Position numbers and translations under genes: made by a program. A DNA stretch of 22,691 bases from JBKHJA01 sp046538375 (lineage in GTDB: Bacteria; Acidobacteriota; Aminicenantia; Aminicenantales; Aminicenantaceae), in contig JBKHJA010000036.1 of assembly GCA_046538375.1 (NCBI GenBank), positions 1-22,691 of the forward strand, read 5' to 3'. Below the pieces are notes generated by a model. It searched no databases. It saw only the letters and a list, made by a program, of their open reading frames with translations, and was not told the origin of the DNA. This document shows, piece by piece, positions 14,641-22,171 of this stretch (the first letter of the stretch is position 1; the number at the start of each line of letters is the position of its first letter).

Positions 14641-15528
14641 ATGGAACAACTGGAAACCCTGAAAAGGAAAATAGAGAGTGCCGGAGACCTTCATTCTGTG
14701 GTAAAAACCATGAAAGCCTTGGCGGCGGTCAACATCCGCGAATACGAAAGGGCAGTGGAATCCCTCTCCCGTTACAGCCGGGCTGTGGAAATGGGCCTTC
14801 AAATCGCGATGAAAAACAGGCCCCGGGAAAAGGTTATATCAAGGCCCAGGGAAGAAGATTCTCTTGGTGCTGTCATTTTCGGGTCAGACCAGGGAATGGT
14901 GGGACAGTTCAATGATCATATTGCCTCTTATGCCCTGGAGAGGATGAAGGAATTTGGAATACCTCCACAGAAAAGATCTCTTTTGGTCCTTGGAGAAAGG
15001 GTGATCAGCCGGTTGGAAGAAGCCGGTCATCCTGTTGAAGACAGCGTTCCCATGTTTGGCTCTCTGGTGGATATCAACTCCATCATGCAGGAGGTCCTGA
15101 TAAAGATTGAAGACTGGCGTTTAAAAAGAGAAGTGAAACGCATTGTGTTATTCTATAATAGACCCACACAAGGGGCTGCCTATGAGCCCCACATGAAATA
15201 TCTTCTTCCCCTGGACTTGAACTGGCTTCAGAGCCTGGAAAACAAAGAATGGCCCACTCGTGTCCTCCCCACCTTCACCATGAAGTGGAGAGTTCTTTTT
15301 TCCTCTCTGATCCGCCATTACTTCTTCGTCTCTGTTTACCGGGCTTCTGTGGAATCTCTGGCCAGTGAAAATGCCAGCCGTCTTGCTTCCATGCAGGCAG
15401 CAGAGAAAAACATACAGGAACGTATGGAAGATTTGAACACCAGGTTTCAACATCAGCGTCAGGAATCCATAACCGCTGAACTTCTGGATATTGTCTCTGG
15501 ATTCGAAATTATATCCCAGGAAAGATAG
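14641..15528 (+). CDS. atpG: N-type ATPase subunit gamma
   Basis: 295 residues. The N-terminal helix (LETLKRKIESAGDLHSVVKTMKAL) and the C-terminal helix (ENASRLASMQAAEKNIQERM) form the rotating coiled coil, and the middle holds the Rossmann-like domain with FGSDQGMVGQFN, equivalent to SDRGLCGGFN of F-ATPases. The divergence of that motif and the position at the operon's end fit the N-ATPase type. Three bases separate it from atpA. Confidence 0.93.
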   Translation: MEQLETLKRKIESAGDLHSVVKTMKALAAVNIREYERAVESLSRYSRAVEMGLQIAMKNRPREKVISRPREEDSLGAVIFGSDQGMVGQFNDHIASYALERMKEFGIPPQKRSLLVLGERVISRLEEAGHPVEDSVPMFGSLVDINSIMQEVLIKIEDWRLKREVKRIVLFYNRPTQGAAYEPHMKYLLPLDLNWLQSLENKEWPTRVLPTFTMKWRVLFSSLIRHYFFVSVYRASVESLASENASRLASMQAAEKNIQERMEDLNTRFQHQRQESITAELLDIVSGFEIISQER

Positions 15529-15613
15529 AAAAATTAGCTTCCTCACCCCCATCCCTCATCTTCATAACGGAATAGACAGAAATAGAAATGATTAGAGGAA
15601 AGATAGAAAATTA
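15518..15613 (+). repeat. Dispersed repeat copy C flanked by an 18-19 bp direct repeat
   Basis: The core (15537-15595) has CTTCCTCACCCCCATCCCTC, then CGGAATAGACAGAAATAG and GAAATGATT, matching copies A, B and D. It is bounded by AGGAAAGATAGAAAAATTA (15518-15536) and AGGAAAGATAGAAAATTA (15596-15613), identical except for one A. The first flank spans the stop codon of atpG. Confidence 0.6.
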
Positions 15614-15672
15614 AACGTGGTGGGGATTTGGTGATAAAATAGAGAAGAGGAGATGAATATCAAAGTATCCTG

Positions 15673-16428
15673 ATGAGCAGGAGAAGCAGGGTGAAAGAAA
15701 GCGGAAAAATTCATGTGGGCACATCGGGCTGGCATTATGCACACTGGCAGGGAGTATTTTATCCTGAGGATCTGGCCAAGAAAGACTTCCTTCAGTATTA
15801 TTCAGGTTATTTCCAGACCGCAGAAATCAACAACACCTTCTATCAGGTTCCCCAAAAAAAGACCCTGATCCAGTGGAAAAACACCGCCCCCCAGGATTTC
15901 TTGTTTTCGGTAAAAGCCAGCCGGTTCATCACCCATATGAAAAAACTGAAGGATCCCGAACAGCCTGTCTCCAATTTTCTCAACACAATAAAAGCACTGG
16001 AGGATAAACTGGGACCCATCCTTTTCCAGCTTCCACCCCGGTGGAAAATCAACCTCCAGCGGCTGGAGTCCTTTCTGCGGGCGCTTCCCGGTGATTATAG
16101 TTATGCTTTTGAGTTTCGTGATCCCAGCTGGTTTGAGTCCGATGTGTATGACCTGTTGAGAGAACACCGCGCTTCGTTTTGTATCTATGATTTCGATTAC
16201 AGGCTGTCCCCAAAAGAGGTGACCGCAGATTTTGTTTACATCCGCCTTCACGGGCCTGATGGACCATACCGAGGAAAATACGATAAGAAAACTCTCTCCG
16301 GATGGGCGGGGGCTTTTGCTGCCTGGAGCAAACAAAAAAAGGAAATTTACTGTTATTTTGACAATGACCAATCGGGCTTTGCCGTCCAGAATGCTTTGGA
16401 CCTGAAGGAAATGGTGATGAAGGAATGA
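15673..16428 (+). CDS. DUF72 (YecE-like) family protein
   Basis: 251 residues, the full length of the DUF72/YecE family (TIM-barrel-like fold). Family motifs: HVGTSGWHYAHWQGVFYP at the N-terminus, AEINNTFYQVP, FSVKASRFITH, GPILFQLPP, FEFRDPSW, YIRLHGP and CYFDNDQSGFAVQNA at the end. Biochemical function is unknown. It is three bases upstream of polX and heads the repair-gene cluster. Two starts are plausible: ATG 15673, whose A is shared with the TGA of a six-codon frame (15653-15673), and GTG 15691, which has a well-spaced AGGAG. Confidence 0.9.
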   Translation: MSRRSRVKESGKIHVGTSGWHYAHWQGVFYPEDLAKKDFLQYYSGYFQTAEINNTFYQVPQKKTLIQWKNTAPQDFLFSVKASRFITHMKKLKDPEQPVSNFLNTIKALEDKLGPILFQLPPRWKINLQRLESFLRALPGDYSYAFEFRDPSWFESDVYDLLREHRASFCIYDFDYRLSPKEVTADFVYIRLHGPDGPYRGKYDKKTLSGWAGAFAAWSKQKKEIYCYFDNDQSGFAVQNALDLKEMVMKE

Positions 16429-16431
16429 ATC

Positions 16432-18162
16432 ATGCCTGTTCATAATAACGACGTGGCTGAAATCTTTAATAAAGTCGCAGATTTTCTGGATATAAAGGGC
16501 GAAAATCCGTTCAGAATCAGGGCTTACAGAAACGCAGCTCGGACCATAGGCGGACTTTCTAAAAACGTGGCTGATTTGGTGGACCAGGGCCGGGACCTGT
16601 CGGAAATTCCAGGAATAGGGAAGGATCTGGCCGGAAAAATCGAGAAGATTGTCAAAACCGGAACTCTTCCCCTTCTGGAAGATCTTGAAAAAAAGATGCC
16701 CCCGGAATTGAGTGCTCTGATGAAAATTCAGGGCTTGGGTCCCAAGAAAGTCAAGGCCCTCTACAAAGATCTGGGGATAAGCACGGCTGAAGAACTAAAA
16801 AAGGCGGCTGAACAGAAGAAGATTCGAAAACTCCCTGGGTTTGGTGAAAAAACAGAACAGAGTATTGTCGAAGAAATCCAAAGGATGGAAGAGACCAGAG
16901 AAGTAAAGGAGAGAATCAAGCTCTCCGTGGCTGAACAGATTGCCAATCCTTTTTTGGATCATCTGAAAAAAGTGAAGGGAGTGAAGGATATGGTAGTGGC
17001 CGGAAGCTACCGGCGGAGGAAAGAGACAGTGGGAGACCTGGATTTCCTGGCTACCTGCAAAAAAGGATCCAGGGTGATGGACCGGTTTGTGGAATATGAA
17101 GATGTGGAAAAAGTTCTCTCCAAAGGGAGCACCAAGTCTTCGGTGGTGCTCCGGAGCGGGCTGCAGGTGGATCTTCGGGTTTTCCCTGAGGTCAGCTATG
17201 GAGCAGCCCTTCATTATTTCACAGGATCCAAGGAGCACAATATCGCTGTGCGCAGAATGGCAGTCAAAAGAAAACTCAAAATAAACGAATACGGTGTTTT
17301 TAAAGGGGACAAGAGGATTGCCGGAAAAACGGAAAAAGAAGTCTACAAGCAGGTCGATCTTCCATACATGGAGCCCGAATTGAGGGAAAACCGAGGAGAA
17401 ATCGAAGCTGCCCAGGAGGAAAATCTTCCTTCCTTGATCACCCAGGATGATATCCGGGGCGATTTGCATGTCCATACCAAATACACCGACGGACACTACA
17501 GCCTGGAAGAAATGGCCCGGGCCGCCAAGGAAAGAGGGTATGATTATTTAGCAGTCACTGATCATTCCAAGCATGTGAGCGTAGCCAGGGGATTGGATGT
17601 CAAAAGACTGGGCCAGCAGATCGAGGAAATAGATCGGCTAAACGGCAATCTGAAGGATATCATCATCTTGAAATCCATTGAGGTGGACATTCTGGAGGAC
17701 GGGTCTCTGGATCTCCCCGATGATATCTTGAAAGAGCTGGATTTGGTGATATGTTCTGTTCACTATAAATTCAACCTTTCCCAGGAAAAGCAGACACAAA
17801 GGATCATCAAAGCCATGGATAATCCTTATTTCCATATCCTCTGCCATCCCACCGGCCGGCTGATCAATGAACGTGAACCCTATGAAGTCAACATAGAAAA
17901 GATTCTGGAAGCAGCCAAGGACAGAGGATGTTTTGTGGAGCTCAATGCCCATCCTGACCGCCTCGATCTTACTGATATTCATTCAAAGATGGCCAAGGAA
18001 TTGGGATTGAAGTTAGCTGTGGCCACAGACGCCCACAGCATCGATGATCTGGATCTGATGCGCTTTGGCGTGTACCAAGCCAGACGGGGCTGGCTGGAAA
18101 AAGATGATGTCCTCAACACCCGAACCTGGAAAGAACTCAAAAAATTATTGAAAAGAAAGTGA
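16432..18162 (+). CDS. polX: DNA polymerase X with PHP domain
   Basis: 576 residues. N-terminal helix-hairpin-helix region (about 1-160; IPGIGKDLAGKIEKI, IQGLGPKKVKALY, LPGFGEKTEQSI); Pol beta-like nucleotidyltransferase core with AGSYRRRKETVGDLDFL (D202, D204) and the third aspartate D247 in LQVDLRVF; C-terminal PHP phosphoesterase from about 344 (DLHVHTKYTDGH, VTDHSKH, CHPTGR, ELNAHPDR, VATDAHS). Bacterial PolX fills short gaps, and its PHP domain gives 3'-5' exonuclease, AP-endonuclease and 3'-phosphatase activities, suiting base excision repair. AAGGA inside the preceding gene serves as ribosome-binding site. Confidence 0.96.
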   Translation: MPVHNNDVAEIFNKVADFLDIKGENPFRIRAYRNAARTIGGLSKNVADLVDQGRDLSEIPGIGKDLAGKIEKIVKTGTLPLLEDLEKKMPPELSALMKIQGLGPKKVKALYKDLGISTAEELKKAAEQKKIRKLPGFGEKTEQSIVEEIQRMEETREVKERIKLSVAEQIANPFLDHLKKVKGVKDMVVAGSYRRRKETVGDLDFLATCKKGSRVMDRFVEYEDVEKVLSKGSTKSSVVLRSGLQVDLRVFPEVSYGAALHYFTGSKEHNIAVRRMAVKRKLKINEYGVFKGDKRIAGKTEKEVYKQVDLPYMEPELRENRGEIEAAQEENLPSLITQDDIRGDLHVHTKYTDGHYSLEEMARAAKERGYDYLAVTDHSKHVSVARGLDVKRLGQQIEEIDRLNGNLKDIIILKSIEVDILEDGSLDLPDDILKELDLVICSVHYKFNLSQEKQTQRIIKAMDNPYFHILCHPTGRLINEREPYEVNIEKILEAAKDRGCFVELNAHPDRLDLTDIHSKMAKELGLKLAVATDAHSIDDLDLMRFGVYQARRGWLEKDDVLNTRTWKELKKLLKRK

Positions 18163-18180
18163 TATAAAAAGAGGATGATC

Positions 18181-20244
18181 ATGGATTTCAAGAAGAATCC
18201 CAACACAAAATTCAAAGATATTGACAGCATGAGCAGGGAAGAAGCCCGTCAACAGGTGGAAGCTCTCAGGGAAGGAATCGAATATCATAATTACCTGTAC
18301 TACGTAAAAAATCAGCCTCAAATTTCTGATGCTGTCTATGACAAGCTTTTTCACCGCCTCCAGAAACTGGAAGAAGCCTTTCCTGAGCTTCAGTCTGACA
18401 CTTCACCCACCCGTAAAATTGGAGCCAAACCTTTAGACAAGCTTAAAAAAATCAGCCACACCGTCCCCATGCTCTCTCTGAATGCGGCCCTGGAGGAAGA
18501 TGAAGTGGAAGATTTTGATCGGTTCCTCTACAGGAATGTGGACAAAGACAAAATTTCCTATGTGGTGGAGCCCAAGTTTGATGGATTTTCAGTGGAGGTG
18601 GTTTACAGGGAGGGAACCTTTCAGTACGGAGCCACAAGAGGAGACGGAGAAGTAGGAGAAGACATCTCTGAAAACCTGAAGACCATCGGCCCGCTCCCCA
18701 TGCATCTCCAGAGATCAGATGAAAAAGAGATTCCTTCCTTCCTTTCTGTCCGGGCTGAGGTGTTCATGCCCAAAAAGGCTTTTCAGCAGCTGAACAAAGA
18801 ACGCATCGAAAAGGGAGAAACTCCCTTCGCCAATCCCCGGAATGCTGCTGCTGGCGTCATGAGACAGCTTGACCCCAAAAAGGTGGCCGACAAACCTCTG
18901 GATATTTTCTTCTATGAAATCTTGAAGACAGAAAAAGATGAATTTTCTTCCCACTGGGAGGAGCTTCAGGTGTTTCCCAAATGGGGGCTGAAAACAGATT
19001 CCCATAACAGGAAGTGTTCTTCAATCAAAGAAGTTAAAGACTATCACCATAAACTCTATGAGGAACGGGATGAACTGGATTATGAAATCGACGGAGTGGT
19101 GATCAAGCTGGACGACCTTAAAGCCAGAAAGGAATTAGGGACCAGGCAGAGGAGCCCCCGGTGGGCTCTGGCATGGAAATTTCCTCCCAAAAAAGAAATC
19201 TCCACCCTGGAGGATATCGTGGTCCAGGTAGGAAGAACAGGGATGCTGACGCCGGTGGCCTTGCTGGAGCCTGTGGATGTGGGGGGAGTGACGGTCAGCC
19301 GGGCCACCCTCCACAACCAGGATGAGGTGCGGAAAAAAGATGTGCGCCCCGGGGATAAGGTGAGGGTGGCCAGAGCAGGAGATGTGATTCCGGAAGTGGT
19401 GGAACGCATACAGGAACCAGGCAAAAAAAGGGGGAAAGAATTCTCCATGCCTGAAAAATGCCCGGTTTGTGGAACAGAAGTGTACAGAGAAGGCGCCTAT
19501 TATTTTTGTCCAGCAGGGCTTTCCTGCCAGGCGCAGCTTATCGGGCATATCATTCATTATGCTTCCCGCGATGCCATGGATATCGAAGGATTAGGTGATA
19601 AGATCGCCAGGCAGTTGGTAGAGAGAGAAATGGTGAAAGATATCGCTGACCTCTACCATCTTTCCGTGGACCGTCTTCTGGAGCTGGAAGGATTCGCCCA
19701 AAAATCGGCAGACAACCTGTATAAGGCTATCCAGAAAACCAAAAAAATGCGCCTGAACAGATTTCTTTACGCCCTGGGCATCCGCCATGTGGGCCAGCAC
19801 GTGGCACAGGTTCTGGCTGAGGAATTCCGGAGTCTGGATAATCTGAGGAAAGTAAGCCGAGAAGATCTGGAGAAAATACCGGAAATAGGACCCCAGATTG
19901 CCGCCAGCGTGGAGAACTTTTTCAGCCAGAAAGAAAACAAAAAAGTTCTCAGACGGCTGACCGAGACCGGGATGGAAGTGGAAAAAATGCCCCCGAAAAA
20001 AGAAATGCCGCTGAAAGGGATAAAATTTGTGTTTACAGGAGAACTGGAAGGCTACTCCCGCGGTGAGGCTGAAAAGCTGGTAGAAAATCTTGGAGGAAGA
20101 TCCACTTCCAGCGTCAGCGGCGAAACAGATTTTGTGGTGGTGGGAGAGAATCCGGGCAGCAAACTTCAAGAAGCGAAAAGGCGCGGGGTGAAGCTGCTCG
20201 ATGAAAACGGATTCAAAAAATTAATACAAGAGAAAGGAGAATAA
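18181..20244 (+). CDS. ligA: NAD+-dependent DNA ligase
   Basis: 687 residues, standard length. Domain Ia YHNYLYYVKNQPQISDAVYD binds NAD+; the adenylation lysine is K132 in VEPKFDGFSVE; the OB fold follows the RSPRWALAWKFP motif; a four-cysteine zinc finger starts at CPVCGTEVYREG; then come helix-hairpin-helix repeats (IPEIGPQIAASV) and a C-terminal BRCT domain (IKFVFTGELEGYSRGEAEKL). It seals nicks using NAD+. ATG 18181 is preferred over ATG 18175 because GAGG at 18171-18174 directly abuts the latter. Only 18 bases separate it from polX, supporting co-transcription. Confidence 0.96.
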   Translation: MDFKKNPNTKFKDIDSMSREEARQQVEALREGIEYHNYLYYVKNQPQISDAVYDKLFHRLQKLEEAFPELQSDTSPTRKIGAKPLDKLKKISHTVPMLSLNAALEEDEVEDFDRFLYRNVDKDKISYVVEPKFDGFSVEVVYREGTFQYGATRGDGEVGEDISENLKTIGPLPMHLQRSDEKEIPSFLSVRAEVFMPKKAFQQLNKERIEKGETPFANPRNAAAGVMRQLDPKKVADKPLDIFFYEILKTEKDEFSSHWEELQVFPKWGLKTDSHNRKCSSIKEVKDYHHKLYEERDELDYEIDGVVIKLDDLKARKELGTRQRSPRWALAWKFPPKKEISTLEDIVVQVGRTGMLTPVALLEPVDVGGVTVSRATLHNQDEVRKKDVRPGDKVRVARAGDVIPEVVERIQEPGKKRGKEFSMPEKCPVCGTEVYREGAYYFCPAGLSCQAQLIGHIIHYASRDAMDIEGLGDKIARQLVEREMVKDIADLYHLSVDRLLELEGFAQKSADNLYKAIQKTKKMRLNRFLYALGIRHVGQHVAQVLAEEFRSLDNLRKVSREDLEKIPEIGPQIAASVENFFSQKENKKVLRRLTETGMEVEKMPPKKEMPLKGIKFVFTGELEGYSRGEAEKLVENLGGRSTSSVSGETDFVVVGENPGSKLQEAKRRGVKLLDENGFKKLIQEKGE

Positions 20245-20308
20245 TTCCTGGAGTGAGATGGAAATCGCTTATAAACACATGAAATTGTTTTCAGGTGAGG
20301 AGTGAACA

Positions 20309-20617
20309 ATGAAAAAAGACCCCAGAACACAATATGTGGATAAAGTAAAAGTTCAAGTGGGGGAAATAGAGGCAGCCATCAATAATCTGGAATTCAAGCT
20401 GGATGAGGCGGACTGGGAACCCATGATCGATTACAAGAAGCAGGTGGATGAGCTGCGCCTGAGACTGGAGGATATAAAACAGAAAGTCAGGGAATTGGAG
20501 GTAAAAAGCGAGGCCACCCTGCCGGAATTCAAACAAGAGATAGAAGACTCGCTTCAAGGATTGGGTGATCACCTGAGAAGAGTGTCTTCAAATCTGGATA
20601 AAATCACATTGGAATAA
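20309..20617 (+). CDS. Small coiled-coil protein between ligA and the glycosylase gene
   Basis: 102 residues, highly charged and almost wholly alpha-helical, with heptad-like patterning from about 8 to 100 (YVDKVKVQVGEIEAAINNLE, KKQVDELRLRLEDIKQKVRE). There is no signal peptide, membrane segment or cysteine. It resembles small cytosolic coiled-coil stress-response proteins, but I cannot name a family. GAGGAG before the ATG is a usable ribosome-binding site. Its place between two repair genes on the same strand suggests, without proving, a link to that operon. Confidence 0.75.
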   Translation: MKKDPRTQYVDKVKVQVGEIEAAINNLEFKLDEADWEPMIDYKKQVDELRLRLEDIKQKVRELEVKSEATLPEFKQEIEDSLQGLGDHLRRVSSNLDKITLE

Positions 20618-20632
20618 AGAAGAGATGTAATC

Positions 20633-21421
20633 ATGCCTGAGCTTCCTGATGTCCAGGTTTACAAACAGTATTTGGATGCCACTTCTCTACATAAGACAAT
20701 CAAAAACGTAAAAGTTGAGGATAGCAGAGTGCTTTCCAACGTCACTCCGGGCAAGCTCCGGAATAGGCTCAAAGGACATAAAATCGAATCTTCGCGGCGC
20801 CACGGAAAATATCTCTTAGCTTTTCTGGATGCTGGATTCTGGCTGTCTTTTCATTTTGGTATGACCGGACGGTTGAAATACTTCAAGAAGATGGAGAAGG
20901 ATCCTGCTCATGACAGAGTTCTGCTGAGTTTTGTCAACGGCTATCATCTGGCTTATGTGAGTCAGAGAATGCTGGGAGAATTGGAAGTAGTGGAAGATAG
21001 GGAGGAGTTTATCAAAAAAAAAGAAATGGGGGAGGATGCTCTCAGTATTGATCTGGAGAGCTTTACAAAGGTTGTTAAGGGAAGGAGGGGATCCATAAAG
21101 TCAACCCTGATGAATCAGAAATTGATAGCTGGAATCGGCAACATCTATGCTGATGAAATTCTTTTTCATTCCCGAATTCATCCTAAGACCCAGGCCAGTA
21201 AGCTCCGGGAAGGAGACTTCCAAAAGATTTTTAATAATATGACCAAAGTGCTCGAAAAAGCTATCCGCTGTCAAGTGGATCCGGAGAGGTTTCCTGATTC
21301 TTATCTTCTTCCCCACAGGCATCAAGAAGGAAAATGTCCCCGTTCCCACGGGAATCTGGAGACTGTGAAGATCAGCGGACGCACAGCTTATTTCTGTCCC
21401 CGCTGCCAGGCCCAGCAATAG
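20633..21421 (+). CDS. Formamidopyrimidine-DNA glycosylase (Fpg/Nei family)
   Basis: 262 residues. The catalytic N-terminus PELP (P2, E3), K59 in RRHGKYLL, the H2TH region IAGIGNIYADEILFHSRIHP and a C-terminal zinc-finger-like tail with R250 are all present, so this should be an active bifunctional glycosylase/AP lyase for oxidised bases. It belongs to a subgroup starting PELPDVxVY...LDATSLH rather than the classical E. coli MutM. The zinc finger is unusual: C235-P-R-S238-H239 instead of C-x2-C, with C255-x2-C258 intact, so H239 may replace a cysteine. It lies 15 bases after the coiled-coil gene. Confidence 0.92.
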   Translation: MPELPDVQVYKQYLDATSLHKTIKNVKVEDSRVLSNVTPGKLRNRLKGHKIESSRRHGKYLLAFLDAGFWLSFHFGMTGRLKYFKKMEKDPAHDRVLLSFVNGYHLAYVSQRMLGELEVVEDREEFIKKKEMGEDALSIDLESFTKVVKGRRGSIKSTLMNQKLIAGIGNIYADEILFHSRIHPKTQASKLREGDFQKIFNNMTKVLEKAIRCQVDPERFPDSYLLPHRHQEGKCPRSHGNLETVKISGRTAYFCPRCQAQQ

Positions 21422-21518
21422 TAAATGATGAAAATTAATATATATCACAGAATACCAACCCTGGTGCTTTATCCAGCTATTGTGGTAATTATTTATATTT
21501 CCCCAATAGGCAGTAAGA

Positions 21519-21543
21519 GATGGGGGGTGAGGAAGCCCCCATC
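21519..21543. repeat. Dispersed repeat copy D, perfect hairpin
   Basis: GATGGGGG (21519-21526) and CCCCCATC (21536-21543) form a perfect 8-bp stem around GTGAGGAAG. The left arm plus loop contains the reverse complement of the CTTCCTCACCCCC seen in copy C, and the right side continues as CCCCCATCCCTTACC like copies B and C. It lies between the glycosylase and stress-protein genes and could also act as a 3'-end structure. Confidence 0.6.
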
Positions 21544-21560
21544 CCTTACCACTTCCTATA

Positions 21561-21578
21561 AGTATAAATATTTATACT
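21561..21578. promoter_or_regulatory. Perfect 18-bp palindrome upstream of the stress-protein gene
   Basis: AGTATAAATATTTATACT reads identically on both strands. It lies about 70 bases before the universal stress protein start and is followed at 21590-21602 by a second, shorter inverted repeat (TGGAA-ATG-TTCCA). Such a symmetric A+T-rich site could be a repressor operator. No regulator gene is adjacent. Confidence 0.4.
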
Positions 21579-21647
21579 CATTATGGCTTTGGAAATGTTC
21601 CAGGTATTATGGGCAATGAGAATCTATTTATGGTAAAGGAGGAACGC

Positions 21648-22106
21648 ATGTTACCTTTTAAAAAAATTCTGTGGCCCACTGATTTCAGTGAGCCTTCTTT
21701 TGAGGCTCTTAAGGCAGCCAATGAACTGGCTTTGAATTTTTCGTCCAAGCTCTACGTTGTCCATGTGATAGCGCCGGTCCCGGTAGTGGCAGCACCGCCA
21801 GGTCCCACCAGTTTCAATGTGGGAGTCTATCGAACAGAGCTGGAAGAGTCTGCCAAAAAGTCTGTCCAGGAGATCATCGAAAAAAAGATTTCCGACAAGA
21901 TCGAAGCTCAACCTGTGGTGGTGCACGGTATGGCTGCGGATGAAATCGTGCGGGTGGCTGAGGAAGAAAAGGTGGATCTTGTGGTCATCGCCACTCACGG
22001 AGAGACTGGATTCCGCCATTTCATTTTCGGCTCAGTGGCTGAAAAAGTGGTCAGGACATCTCCTGTTCCGGTCCTCACCATCCGTGCTCCAGAAAAAAAG
22101 GAATAA
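21648..22106 (+). CDS. Universal stress protein (UspA family)
   Basis: 152 residues, one Usp domain: beta-1 FKKILWPTDFSEPSFEAL, VVHVIAPVPV, then VDLVVIATHGETGFRHFIFG with GSVAEKVVRTSPVPVLTI. The ATP-binding G-2X-G-9X-G-S motif is present with alanine for the first glycine (A-TH-G...G-S), a common variant. The ATG at 21648 is chosen over in-frame ATGs from 21609 because AAAGGAGG sits five to six bases before it. Known family members respond to starvation, oxygen limitation or envelope stress; the role here is not specified by neighbours. Confidence 0.92.
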   Translation: MLPFKKILWPTDFSEPSFEALKAANELALNFSSKLYVVHVIAPVPVVAAPPGPTSFNVGVYRTELEESAKKSVQEIIEKKISDKIEAQPVVVHGMAADEIVRVAEEEKVDLVVIATHGETGFRHFIFGSVAEKVVRTSPVPVLTIRAPEKKE

Positions 22107-22112
22107 GCTGTC

Positions 22113-22171
22113 TAACCTCCCCTTCTACATGTGTTGTGGGGGTTCTGGTGTTTTGGAGGTTACCTTTTTTA
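22113..22171. terminator. Terminator-like hairpin between convergent genes
   Basis: TAACCTCC (22113-22120) pairs perfectly with GGAGGTTA (22155-22162), and on the plus strand is followed by ACC and a run of seven T (22165-22171). It falls just after the stress-protein gene and within the 3' end of the convergent YtxH gene. The loop is long (34 bases), but the C-run at 22119-22122 can instead pair with the G-run near 22137-22142. Confidence 0.45.

Noticed and set aside
8834..15528. Assignment of the operon as the housekeeping F-type ATP synthase
   Set aside because: Gene order begins with beta and epsilon, contains atpQ and atpR, and has no delta gene; this is the N-ATPase layout.
16795..17496. 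Minus-strand open frame of 233 codons opposite polX
   Set aside because: Lies wholly inside the polymerase and PHP coding sequence, rich in F, H and S as expected for an antisense frame.
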